From: Paratissierella segnis | GTDB lineage: Bacteria > Bacillota > Clostridia > Tissierellales > Tissierellaceae | Direction: 5' to 3' | Assembly: GCF_014385195.1 (NCBI RefSeq) | Contig: NZ_JACRTG010000016.1 | Span: 1 to 64,000 of the forward strand | DNA: 64,000 bases | Shown here: piece by piece, positions 27,937 to 35,385 of the stretch | Layout of the letters: every line of letters starts with the position of its first letter | Numbering within the stretch: the first letter of the stretch is position 1 | Notes under the pieces: model-generated | The model's input: only the letters and a program-made list of their open reading frames with translations | Database searches by the model: none | Told to the model about the DNA's origin: nothing | Made by a program: the position numbers and the translations under genes

Positions 27937-27986
27937 ATGTAATGGATTACATGAGTTATTTTAATTTAAAATATAATGGATTACAT
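27937..27986. promoter_or_regulatory. Two operator-like palindromes upstream of the LacI-type gene
   Basis: ATGTAATGGATTACAT at 27937-27952 is a perfect inverted repeat around a central GG. A second copy at 27971-27986, ATATAATGGATTACAT, differs by one base. The centres are 34 bp apart. The first covers the predicted start of transcription, so binding there should repress. The natural candidate ligand is the LacI-family protein just downstream. Confidence 0.7.
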
Positions 27987-28035
27987 TCAGTAATATCAAT
28001 GCATAAAGCGTAGAAGGATAAATTTGGAGGTTATT

Positions 28036-29037
28036 ATGACAACTATATCAGATGTTGCAAAAGAAGCCAATGTTTCTGTTGCCACAGTGTCACGAGTATT
28101 AAACAATCATAGTTCCGTTAGACCCGAGACATACGAGCGAGTTTACAAGGCTATAGAGAAACTTTCCTTTGAGCCAAATATGTCAGCAAGAAATTTGCGT
28201 AGGAACGAGACAAGAGTAATATTGATAGTTGCACCCAATATTACGAACCCATATTATGCTCACATTTTAAGCGGAATAGGAGATGCTGCAAGTGAATATG
28301 GATATAGTGCATTGATATTCAATACTAATGGAGAAGAAACCCGTGAAAAAGAGAGTTTGGATATGTTGAAAAAGAAAAAAGCAGATGGGGCGATTCTTCT
28401 ATCAATAGACATTGATTCTTTATGGTTAAAGGAATATGCTGACAAATACCCTATAGTCCACTGCTCGGAATATACAAAAGATTTAAATATACCAAAGGTT
28501 TCAATTGATAATTATAAAGCTAGCCTAGATGTTATGGAATATATTATAAGTTTGGGACATAAGAGAATTGCTACGATTACCAGTTCAAACAACTATATAT
28601 CCACACATGAGAGATTAGAAGGGTATAAGGACTCTTTAGAAAAGCATGGCATAAATTTAAAAGAAGATTATATAGCATCTGCAAATGCTGATTATTCTTT
28701 TAAAAGCGGAAAAGCTGCCGCATATAAATTGCTTCAAGGAGAAAATCGACCTACAGCGATATTTTGTATCTCGGATACTATAGCTCTTGGAGCCATTATA
28801 GCGGCTAAAGAGCTTGGAATTAAAGTACCGGAGGATTTAACCATTATAGGTTTTGACGATGTAGATGATACCACAATGTTTCATCCATACATAACGACAA
28901 TATCTCAGCCTTGCTATGATATTGGGAGGGAAGCATTTAAAATATTATTTGGTATTATTAATAAAGGCAAAGATAATAAAAAGGTTGTTCTTCCCCACAA
29001 ATTCATAATAAGAGAATCCTCAGCGCCTATTAGTTAG
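28036..29037 (+). CDS. LacI family transcriptional regulator
   Basis: About 333 aa. The N-terminal DNA-binding domain TISDVAKEANVSVATVSRVLNNHSSV is a classic LacI helix-turn-helix and hinge. The rest is a periplasmic-binding-protein-like sensor domain (APNITNPYYAHILSGI, GHKRIATITS, ISDTIALGAIIAAKELGIKVPEDLTIIGFDD). I choose ATG 28036 because GGAGG lies five bases before it; the TTG at 28024 overlaps that site. It probably controls itself and the sugar ABC transporter operon beginning at 29344, in response to the transported sugar or a phosphate derivative. Confidence 0.93.
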   Translation: MTTISDVAKEANVSVATVSRVLNNHSSVRPETYERVYKAIEKLSFEPNMSARNLRRNETRVILIVAPNITNPYYAHILSGIGDAASEYGYSALIFNTNGEETREKESLDMLKKKKADGAILLSIDIDSLWLKEYADKYPIVHCSEYTKDLNIPKVSIDNYKASLDVMEYIISLGHKRIATITSSNNYISTHERLEGYKDSLEKHGINLKEDYIASANADYSFKSGKAAAYKLLQGENRPTAIFCISDTIALGAIIAAKELGIKVPEDLTIIGFDDVDDTTMFHPYITTISQPCYDIGREAFKILFGIINKGKDNKKVVLPHKFIIRESSAPIS

Positions 29038-29343
29038 GTTAATCCTGCCCGGCTCACCCTTAGACTACAAAGGGTACACGACAGGACGACCCAAGGGTCG
29101 ATTCTGCATTGTGAACTGTGAATTGCCGTGTACCCGACAGTAGAAATATTCCAAATCTTGATTTTATGATATTTCACTGAGTGGGTATGAATTAAATTAA
29201 GTTGTGCATTGTGAACTGTGCATTGTGAACTGTGAATTGTGAATTGTGCATTGTGAATTGTTTGGATATTGGCTGTGATAGAAATCTCAGTTGATTATAG
29301 TAAGTGTTAGACAAGGATGTAAAATATTAAGGGGGAAAATTTA
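29038..29343. repeat. Intergenic region with short repeats of TGTGAATTGT type
   Basis: No gene is seen. Around 29110-29133 and 29205-29261 there are tandem, slightly varied copies of a 10-mer such as GTGAATTGTG, GTGAACTGTG and GTGCATTGTG. A pair of related segments, GGGTACACGACAG (about 29076) and GTGTACCCGACAG (about 29129), lies in the first half. The promoter of the transporter operon should be near the right end. Confidence 0.7.
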
Positions 29344-30345
29344 ATGAAAAAGATTATTTTGTTAGTCTTATCGCTTTCTTTAGTTTTATCTTTGGTGGCT
29401 TGTTCCAAGCCTGCTCAAGCTCCGGAACCTGAGGAGCCGGGGACAGAGGCTGAAGCTCCAAATGAATCAGAACCAGCTGAAGGCAAAAAGCACAAAATCG
29501 GAATTCTGGCGCCTGCAGTAACACACGGATGGGTAGCAGCAGTTGCATATCATGCAGAAGCTCGTGCCAAGGAATTGTCAGACCAGATTGAATACAAGAT
29601 TCAAACAAGTAACAATGCGGAAGAGATGACTTCACAATTGGATGACCTGATGACTTGGGGAGCTGAAGCAATCGTTGCATTTCCTCAATGGGTAGGTATG
29701 GAAGTACCGATGCAAAAGGCATTGGATGCAGGTATCAAAATAGTAAACTTTGATATTGAAATTGACTTAGACGGAGTTTATAGAGTATCAGGAGATAACG
29801 AAGATATGGGTGTTCAAGGGGCTAATTACATAGTAGATAAAGTAGGAAAAGATGCTACTGTTGTAATTCTGGAAGTGCCTTCATCAGGTTCCGTATCAGA
29901 ACTTAGAAAGAAAGGCTTTGTAGAAAAAGCCAAAGAAATAGCACCGGATCTAAATATTATTACCTATGCTACTCAATTTACCAGAGAAGATGGACTTAAA
30001 GATTTTGCAGATATCTTGACTAAAAACCCAAAGATAGATGCAGTATATTCCATGGATGATGAAACTTCCATAGGTGTATTACAGGCTATAAAAGAAGCAG
30101 GAAGAACAGATATTAAAGTAGTAACCGGCGGGGGAGGTGCTCAAGAGTACTTCAAGATGATGCCGGAAAATGAAGATATATGGATTCAATCAGCATTATA
30201 CAGTCCTGTTATGGTAAAGGATGCAGTAGATGTAGCCTTGAAGGTTCTTAACGGTGAAACTGTAGAACAGGTAAAGATTATACCTACAACTATAGTAGAT
30301 AGAGATAATTACAAGGATTTTCTTGATGAAAATTCACCTTATTAA
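29344..30345 (+). CDS. Sugar ABC transporter substrate-binding lipoprotein
   Basis: The 333-aa protein begins with a lipoprotein signal peptide with lipobox LVAC (Cys20) and a Pro/Glu-rich linker. A type I periplasmic-binding fold of the RbsB group follows: IGILAPAVTHGWVAAVAYHAEARAKEL, then EAIVAFPQWVGMEVPMQKALDAGIKIVNFD and DAVYSMDDETSIGVLQAI. It is anchored outside the membrane and delivers a sugar or sugar alcohol to the RbsC-like permease encoded downstream. AAGGGGG precedes ATG 29344. A strong hairpin follows the gene, which may raise its level over the membrane components. Confidence 0.9.
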   Translation: MKKIILLVLSLSLVLSLVACSKPAQAPEPEEPGTEAEAPNESEPAEGKKHKIGILAPAVTHGWVAAVAYHAEARAKELSDQIEYKIQTSNNAEEMTSQLDDLMTWGAEAIVAFPQWVGMEVPMQKALDAGIKIVNFDIEIDLDGVYRVSGDNEDMGVQGANYIVDKVGKDATVVILEVPSSGSVSELRKKGFVEKAKEIAPDLNIITYATQFTREDGLKDFADILTKNPKIDAVYSMDDETSIGVLQAIKEAGRTDIKVVTGGGGAQEYFKMMPENEDIWIQSALYSPVMVKDAVDVALKVLNGETVEQVKIIPTTIVDRDNYKDFLDENSPY

Positions 30346-30371
30346 TGGGGCTCAAGATAATAGGATCTAAC

Positions 30372-30414
30372 TTATATAAGGTTATGGCAATGTCAATGCC
30401 ATAACCTTATATAA
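30372..30414 (+). promoter_or_regulatory. 18-bp hairpin between binding-protein and ATPase genes
   Basis: A perfect 18-bp stem (30372-30389 with 30397-30414) and 7-nt loop lie 27 bp after the binding-protein stop. There is no T run after it, so it is more likely an RNA-stabilising or partial termination element than a full terminator. Confidence 0.7.
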
Positions 30415-30510
30415 AATATCAGTGCACTGGATCTTTCATCGATTCCAAAGGATCTTTTCAAGAATTAATCGTGAATTGTAACTTAGATTAATACAAATGG
30501 GTGTGATTTT

Positions 30511-32025
30511 ATGATAGAAATGAAAAATATAAATAAGTCATTCGGTTCAAACAGAGTTCTAAAGGATGTAACTATCTCTATTAATAGCGGTGAGATTTGT
30601 GCTTTAATAGGTGAAAATGGAGCAGGTAAATCAACGCTTATGAATATATTGGGCGGAGTTCATAAGATGGACTTAGGAGATATATTTCTGGATGGGAAAA
30701 AGATAGAATTTAATTCCCCTGCAGAATCGTTGAATTCCGGAATAGCATTTATCCATCAGGAATTAAATCTAATCAATGATTTGCCTATTTATGAAAATAT
30801 GTTTTTAGGTAGAGAATTGAAGAATAAAAGAGGAAGACTTGATTTAGAGAAGATGATATCAGAAACAGAAAAAATATTTAGTCAAATTGGGGTGGATTTG
30901 AATCCAAGAGTTATGGTTAGAGATTTAGATGCTTCCTATAAGCAAATAGTTGAAATCTGCAGAGCAATTATGATGAAAGCTTCAATCATAATCATGGATG
31001 AACCCACAACATCCTTGACCGAACCGGAAATAGAGAGAGTCTTTAACATGATGAGAACACTAAAGGATCATGGCGTTGGCATCATATTCATATCACATAA
31101 ATTAAATGAAGTTATGGAAATATGTGAGAGGTATATGGTCTTACGTGATGGGAAACTGGTAAAGGAAGGCAAGGTAGAGGATATTACACCTGGTGATTTA
31201 GCAAGGTTTATGGTAGGCTATGATGTGAAAATAGATCAGCTTTCAAGAAACAAAAATCTTGGAGAAGAAGTTTTAAGAGTAGAAAAGATATCTCATGAAT
31301 CAGCTTTTAATGATATTAGCTTTTCTGTAAGAAAAGGAGAAATCCTAGGAGTAACGGGGCTTTTGGGAGATGGAAGAAGTGAGTTGTTTCAAGCAATATT
31401 TGGCTTTGAAAAGATTAACTCAGGAAAAGTATACATAGACGGTAAAGAGAAAAACATATTGAGTACAGAACAAGCTTTGGAGGAAGGGATTGGATATTTA
31501 CCGCGAAACAGAAAAGAAAACGGAATTATACAGGATATGAATATTATTGAAAATGCATCAATTGCGGCTTGGGGAAAGTATGCAAAAAAGGGAGTTATTA
31601 ACTTTCAAAGACATGAAGATATCTTTGAAAATCAAATTAATAATTTAAGGATTAAAATGGAAAGTCCAACAAATAGTATAAATAGCCTTTCCGGTGGGAA
31701 TCAGCAAAAAGTTGTTCTTGCAAAGTGGCTGTCATTAGATCCAAAACTGCTCATTCTTGACAATCCAACACAAGGTGTGGATGTAAGAGCTAAGGAAGAT
31801 ATTTATGAAATCATATTAAAACTTGCGGAAAATCAAATAGCTGTTGTTGTTTTATCCAGCGAAGCACAGGAAATCATTCGATTATGTGACAGAGCCTATG
31901 TGATGTATCATGGGAAAATACAGGGAGAGGTATCAGGTTCGACTATGAATGAGCATGAAATCATGTATCTTGCAACCGGTGGAAACTTATGTCAAGACCA
32001 AGGAGGAAAAATAAGTCATGCTTAA
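30511..32025 (+). CDS. Sugar ABC transporter ATP-binding protein (RbsA/MglA-like)
   Basis: This 504-aa protein has two fused nucleotide-binding domains. The first has Walker A GENGAGKST, Q-loop HQELNLI and Walker B IIIMDEPTTSLTE. The second has a degenerate Walker A region (GLLGDGRSE), the signature LSGGNQQKV and Walker B LLILDNPTQGVDVRAKED. This asymmetry is normal for the RbsA/MglA family. It powers import through the downstream permease. Its last 8 bp overlap the permease start. Confidence 0.94.
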   Translation: MIEMKNINKSFGSNRVLKDVTISINSGEICALIGENGAGKSTLMNILGGVHKMDLGDIFLDGKKIEFNSPAESLNSGIAFIHQELNLINDLPIYENMFLGRELKNKRGRLDLEKMISETEKIFSQIGVDLNPRVMVRDLDASYKQIVEICRAIMMKASIIIMDEPTTSLTEPEIERVFNMMRTLKDHGVGIIFISHKLNEVMEICERYMVLRDGKLVKEGKVEDITPGDLARFMVGYDVKIDQLSRNKNLGEEVLRVEKISHESAFNDISFSVRKGEILGVTGLLGDGRSELFQAIFGFEKINSGKVYIDGKEKNILSTEQALEEGIGYLPRNRKENGIIQDMNIIENASIAAWGKYAKKGVINFQRHEDIFENQINNLRIKMESPTNSINSLSGGNQQKVVLAKWLSLDPKLLILDNPTQGVDVRAKEDIYEIILKLAENQIAVVVLSSEAQEIIRLCDRAYVMYHGKIQGEVSGSTMNEHEIMYLATGGNLCQDQGGKISHA

Positions 32026-33061
32026 AGATAATGTAAAGCAAAAGAAAAATTTTTTTGAATGGTTTAGGAATAAATGGACTACAGAACCGCTATTTAGTAC
32101 TGCTATAGCATTGCTGATTATGATAGTTTTGCAAACCTTAATCTTGGGGTTTGATTATGATTCCTTTGGACATTGGTTTAATTCATGGATTAACAATTGG
32201 ATCAATATCTTGAGAAACAATGCCGGTGTAGGGATTATTTCATTGGGTATGACTTTTGTTATAATTTCGGGAGGCATAGATCTTGCGGTTGGTTCCACAT
32301 TGGTTGCGACCGGAGCTGTAATTATGATGCTTATAGACACAGGGGAAAAAGGGATTTTATTGAACCTGGGATTAACCGGGGTTCCTGCATTTATTGTTAC
32401 AATATTTCTTGCAATTTTACTTGGATATTTATTGGGCAGCGGCATAGGCTTATTGATTACAAAGGGAAAGATACCACCTTTTATAGCAACTCTTGGCGCT
32501 ATGAAGATATTTAGAAGTATTACTCAACATTTTATGCAGGGATATAATCCCACTGTCCCCAAGGAATTCCTTCAGATATCAAATCTCAGAGTAGGAAAGT
32601 GGATGTTTATGCCAATTGTATATTGGCTCATTATCACGCTGTTCCTTTATTATATTTCTAAACGCACTACCTTCGGACGACAGGTAATAGCTGTAGGGTC
32701 AAATGAAAAAGCTGCAAAGCTTTCAGGAGTAAATGTAGATAGGGTGAAGAGAAGGGTATATTCCTTAATGGGGATTTTAGTAGCCATAGCTTCGATAATT
32801 CAAGTTTCCCGAATCGGCTCCATGGATTTTGCCAATGCAGGCAGTGGTGCTGAAATGGATGCAATTGCAGCAGCAGTAGTTGGGGGTACCAGTATGAGTG
32901 GTGGAAGAGGAACGATTATCGGCACAGTATATGGGATGCTTATCATTGCTGTTATGAACAATTTGCTCAATCTATTTGGAGTACCACCATTTTTGAGAGA
33001 AGCATTCAAGGGAATGATTGTAGTATGTGCAGTTCTTCTTCAGAGAAAAGAAAAATCATAA
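32018..33061 (+). CDS. Sugar ABC transporter permease (RbsC-like)
   Basis: The 347-aa integral membrane protein has about 8-10 hydrophobic segments. It shows GMTFVIISGGIDLAVGS near residue 85, KIPPFIATLGAMKIFRSI and AVGSNEKAAKLSGVNVDRVKRRVY, all hallmarks of BPD_transp_2 permeases of the ribose/galactose/inositol type. It presumably forms a homodimer paired with the upstream ATPase, whose gene overlaps its start by 8 bp. The N-terminus is about 25 residues longer than in many relatives. Confidence 0.93.
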   Translation: MLKDNVKQKKNFFEWFRNKWTTEPLFSTAIALLIMIVLQTLILGFDYDSFGHWFNSWINNWINILRNNAGVGIISLGMTFVIISGGIDLAVGSTLVATGAVIMMLIDTGEKGILLNLGLTGVPAFIVTIFLAILLGYLLGSGIGLLITKGKIPPFIATLGAMKIFRSITQHFMQGYNPTVPKEFLQISNLRVGKWMFMPIVYWLIITLFLYYISKRTTFGRQVIAVGSNEKAAKLSGVNVDRVKRRVYSLMGILVAIASIIQVSRIGSMDFANAGSGAEMDAIAAAVVGGTSMSGGRGTIIGTVYGMLIIAVMNNLLNLFGVPPFLREAFKGMIVVCAVLLQRKEKS

Positions 33062-33079
33062 ACGTGAAAGGGGATAAGC

Positions 33080-34114
33080 ATGTTAAATATAGGGATAATT
33101 GGATGTGGTAAAATCGCTCAGGTAAGACATATACCAGAATACATGGATAATAAAGACTGCAAGATTGTGGCTTATTATGATAGGACATATGAAAGGGCAA
33201 AAGAGATGTCCCAAAAATATGGGGGAATAGCTTATAAGTCATATGAGGAGTTATTAAAAGATAAAGATATAGATGCCGTAAGCATATGTGTTGCGAATCA
33301 TCTCCATGCAGATATTACCATACAAGCACTTCGCGCAGGGAAAGATGTACTATGTGAAAAGCCTATGGCAACAACGATTGAGGACTGTGAAGACATGGTT
33401 AAAGCAGCTGATGAAATGGGTAAAAAACTTATGATAGGACACAATCAGCTATTAGCACCAGCTCACAAAAGAGCTAAGAAACTTATAGACGATGGACTCA
33501 TCGGAAAAATACTTACATTTAAAACCACATTTGGTCATGGAGGTCCGGAAACATGGAGTATAAAACCGGGACCAAATACATGGTTTTTTGACAAAAATGC
33601 GGCAGTAATGGGTGCTATGGCAGACTTGGGAGTACACAAGACGGACTTAATCCGATTCTTAACAGGGCAAAAAATCGCAGAAACTACGGCAAGGCTTATG
33701 ACATTAGACAAAAAAGATTCAGAGGGCAATCTTATAAGTGTAGATGATAATGCATTTTGTATATATAGAATGGAAGACGGAATAGTTGGAACGATGACAG
33801 CTAGCTGGACCTACTATGGACCGGAGGACAATAGTACGGTTCTTTATGGCACCAAGGGGATAATGAGGATATACGATGATCCCAAATATTCCATAAAAGT
33901 TGAGCTTAATAACGGAGAAAAAATATATTATGAAATTGAAGGCATCCAAACGAATGAAAATCAGACGAAATCGGGAGTTATCGATTTATTTATAGAAAGC
34001 ATCTTGGAGGATAAGGAAACTGAATTGTCAGGTAAAAAAGCTCTAAATTCAATGAGAGCAATATTTGCAAGTATTGAATCCTCAAATACAGGAATGACGG
34101 TTTTCGTAGATTAG
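33080..34114 (+). CDS. Gfo/Idh/MocA family oxidoreductase
   Basis: The 344-aa protein has a Rossmann motif (IGIIGCGKIAQVRHIPEY), then AVSICVANHLHADITIQALRAGKDVLCEKPMATT with the family EKP lysine, and MADLGVHKTDLIRFLTG with the His of the active site. It presumably oxidises the sugar brought in by the transporter encoded directly upstream, or a derivative. It lies 18 bp after the permease and 18 bp before an isomerase gene. This is a second oxidoreductase/isomerase pair, distinct in sequence from the pair at 22.1-23.9 kb. Confidence 0.9.
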   Translation: MLNIGIIGCGKIAQVRHIPEYMDNKDCKIVAYYDRTYERAKEMSQKYGGIAYKSYEELLKDKDIDAVSICVANHLHADITIQALRAGKDVLCEKPMATTIEDCEDMVKAADEMGKKLMIGHNQLLAPAHKRAKKLIDDGLIGKILTFKTTFGHGGPETWSIKPGPNTWFFDKNAAVMGAMADLGVHKTDLIRFLTGQKIAETTARLMTLDKKDSEGNLISVDDNAFCIYRMEDGIVGTMTASWTYYGPEDNSTVLYGTKGIMRIYDDPKYSIKVELNNGEKIYYEIEGIQTNENQTKSGVIDLFIESILEDKETELSGKKALNSMRAIFASIESSNTGMTVFVD

Positions 34115-34132
34115 AACTAGGGGGGTTTTTTA

Positions 34133-35047
34133 ATGAAACTTGGTTTTGTAAGTGCAATATTAGCTGATTACAGCTTTGAAGAGATGATAGATACTGCCAG
34201 TGAATTGGGGTTTGGATGCGCGGAAGTGGCATGTTGGCCTCAAGGAAAAGCAGAAAGAAGATATGCAGGAGTAAGTCATATTGATGTTGAAAATTTAACT
34301 GATGATAAAGTAGACTATATAAAAAATTATTGCAAAGAAAGAAATATTGAGATATCAGCACTTGCTTTTTATCCAAATACCATGGGAAATGATTTGGAAA
34401 TGAGAGAAGCAAATGTGTCTCACCTATATAAAGTAATAGATGCAAGCAGTAGACTGGGAGTAAATATGGTTACTACATTTATAGGTAGAGACCAATTTAA
34501 AACAGTAGAAGAAAATATAGAAATTTTCAAGGAAGTTTGGCCTGATATCATAAATTATGCTGATAAAAAGGATGTTAAGATAGCCATAGAAAACTGCCCA
34601 ATGTTATTTGATAATGGGCAATGGCCTGGCGGGCAAAATTTATTCACTTCTCCAATTATCTGGAGGAAGTTATTTGAAATCGCACCAAATAAAAACTTTG
34701 GCATAAATTTTGACCCAAGTCATTTCGTATGGCAAATGATGGACTATATAAACCCAATCTATGAATTTAAGGATAGGATTTTCCATGTACATTTTAAGGA
34801 TATAAAATTGCATTCTGAAAAATTAAAAAGGGCGGGTATACTTGCTTATCCTTTAAATTATATGAGTCCAAAACTCCCGGGACTTGGAGATGTGAATTGG
34901 AGCCAATATGTATCAGCTCTGAATGATATAGGATACAATGGATACGGATGTATAGAAATAGAAGATAGAGCCTTTGAAGACAGCGAAGCAAGAGTCCTTG
35001 ACAGCCTAAGACTATCAAAGAGGTATTTGGAACAGTTCGTGATATAG
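34133..35047 (+). CDS. Sugar phosphate isomerase/epimerase-like TIM-barrel protein
   Basis: A 304-aa TIM barrel of the xylose-isomerase-like superfamily. FGCAEVACWPQG, IAIENCPMLFDNGQWPGGQN, GINFDPSHFVWQMMDYI and IFHVHFKDIK supply the metal-ligand pattern (Glu, Asp/His, Asp, His). It is likely to isomerise or epimerise the product of the neighbouring dehydrogenase. It starts at ATG 34133 behind GGGGGG and is the last gene of the sugar operon. The substrate is not identifiable. Confidence 0.87.
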   Translation: MKLGFVSAILADYSFEEMIDTASELGFGCAEVACWPQGKAERRYAGVSHIDVENLTDDKVDYIKNYCKERNIEISALAFYPNTMGNDLEMREANVSHLYKVIDASSRLGVNMVTTFIGRDQFKTVEENIEIFKEVWPDIINYADKKDVKIAIENCPMLFDNGQWPGGQNLFTSPIIWRKLFEIAPNKNFGINFDPSHFVWQMMDYINPIYEFKDRIFHVHFKDIKLHSEKLKRAGILAYPLNYMSPKLPGLGDVNWSQYVSALNDIGYNGYGCIEIEDRAFEDSEARVLDSLRLSKRYLEQFVI

Positions 35048-35150
35048 GGTTAGATTGTAGTTCACATTTATGCTGCAAATATACATGTTAATTTGCATTG
35101 TAATCATCTGTTATATAAGCTATAATATAACCATGAGGAGCTGTGATACA

Positions 35151-35333
35151 ATGACAAATATAAAACCTGTTTCGGATCTAAGGAATTATACAGAAGTTCT
35201 TAATGAAGTAAGAGAAAATAGTCCAGTGTATTTAACCAGAAATGGACGAGGTGAATATGCCATTATAAAATTGGAAGAGTTAGATAAGCTAAAATCTACA
35301 ACAGGATTATATAACTCATTTATTTGGAGATAG
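35151..35333 (+). CDS. Phd/YefM-family antitoxin, apparently without toxin partner
   Basis: The 60-aa protein MTNIKPVSDLRNYTEVLNEV followed by SPVYLTRNGRGEYAIIKLEELDKL is the DNA-binding fold of Phd/YefM antitoxins. I take ATG 35151, with GAGGAG about 10 bases upstream; ATG 35133 in the same frame overlaps that site. The C-terminus, where YefM proteins bind a RelE/ParE-type toxin, ends abruptly in TTGLYNSFIWR. No toxin gene follows: a terminator hairpin begins 12 bp after the stop. It may be an orphan regulator or the remains of a toxin-antitoxin pair. Confidence 0.75.
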   Translation: MTNIKPVSDLRNYTEVLNEVRENSPVYLTRNGRGEYAIIKLEELDKLKSTTGLYNSFIWR

Positions 35334-35345
35334 TTCAGATACAAA

Positions 35346-35382
35346 ATGATAAGGGTCGGGGTGGGGTACCGACCCTTATCAT
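35346..35382. terminator. Strong terminator hairpin
   Basis: A perfect 14-bp G/C-containing stem (35346-35359 with 35369-35382) has a 9-nt loop. It lies between the antitoxin gene and the converging GH18 gene and could serve either. No long T run follows on the plus strand. Confidence 0.7.
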
Positions 35383-35385
35383 TGC

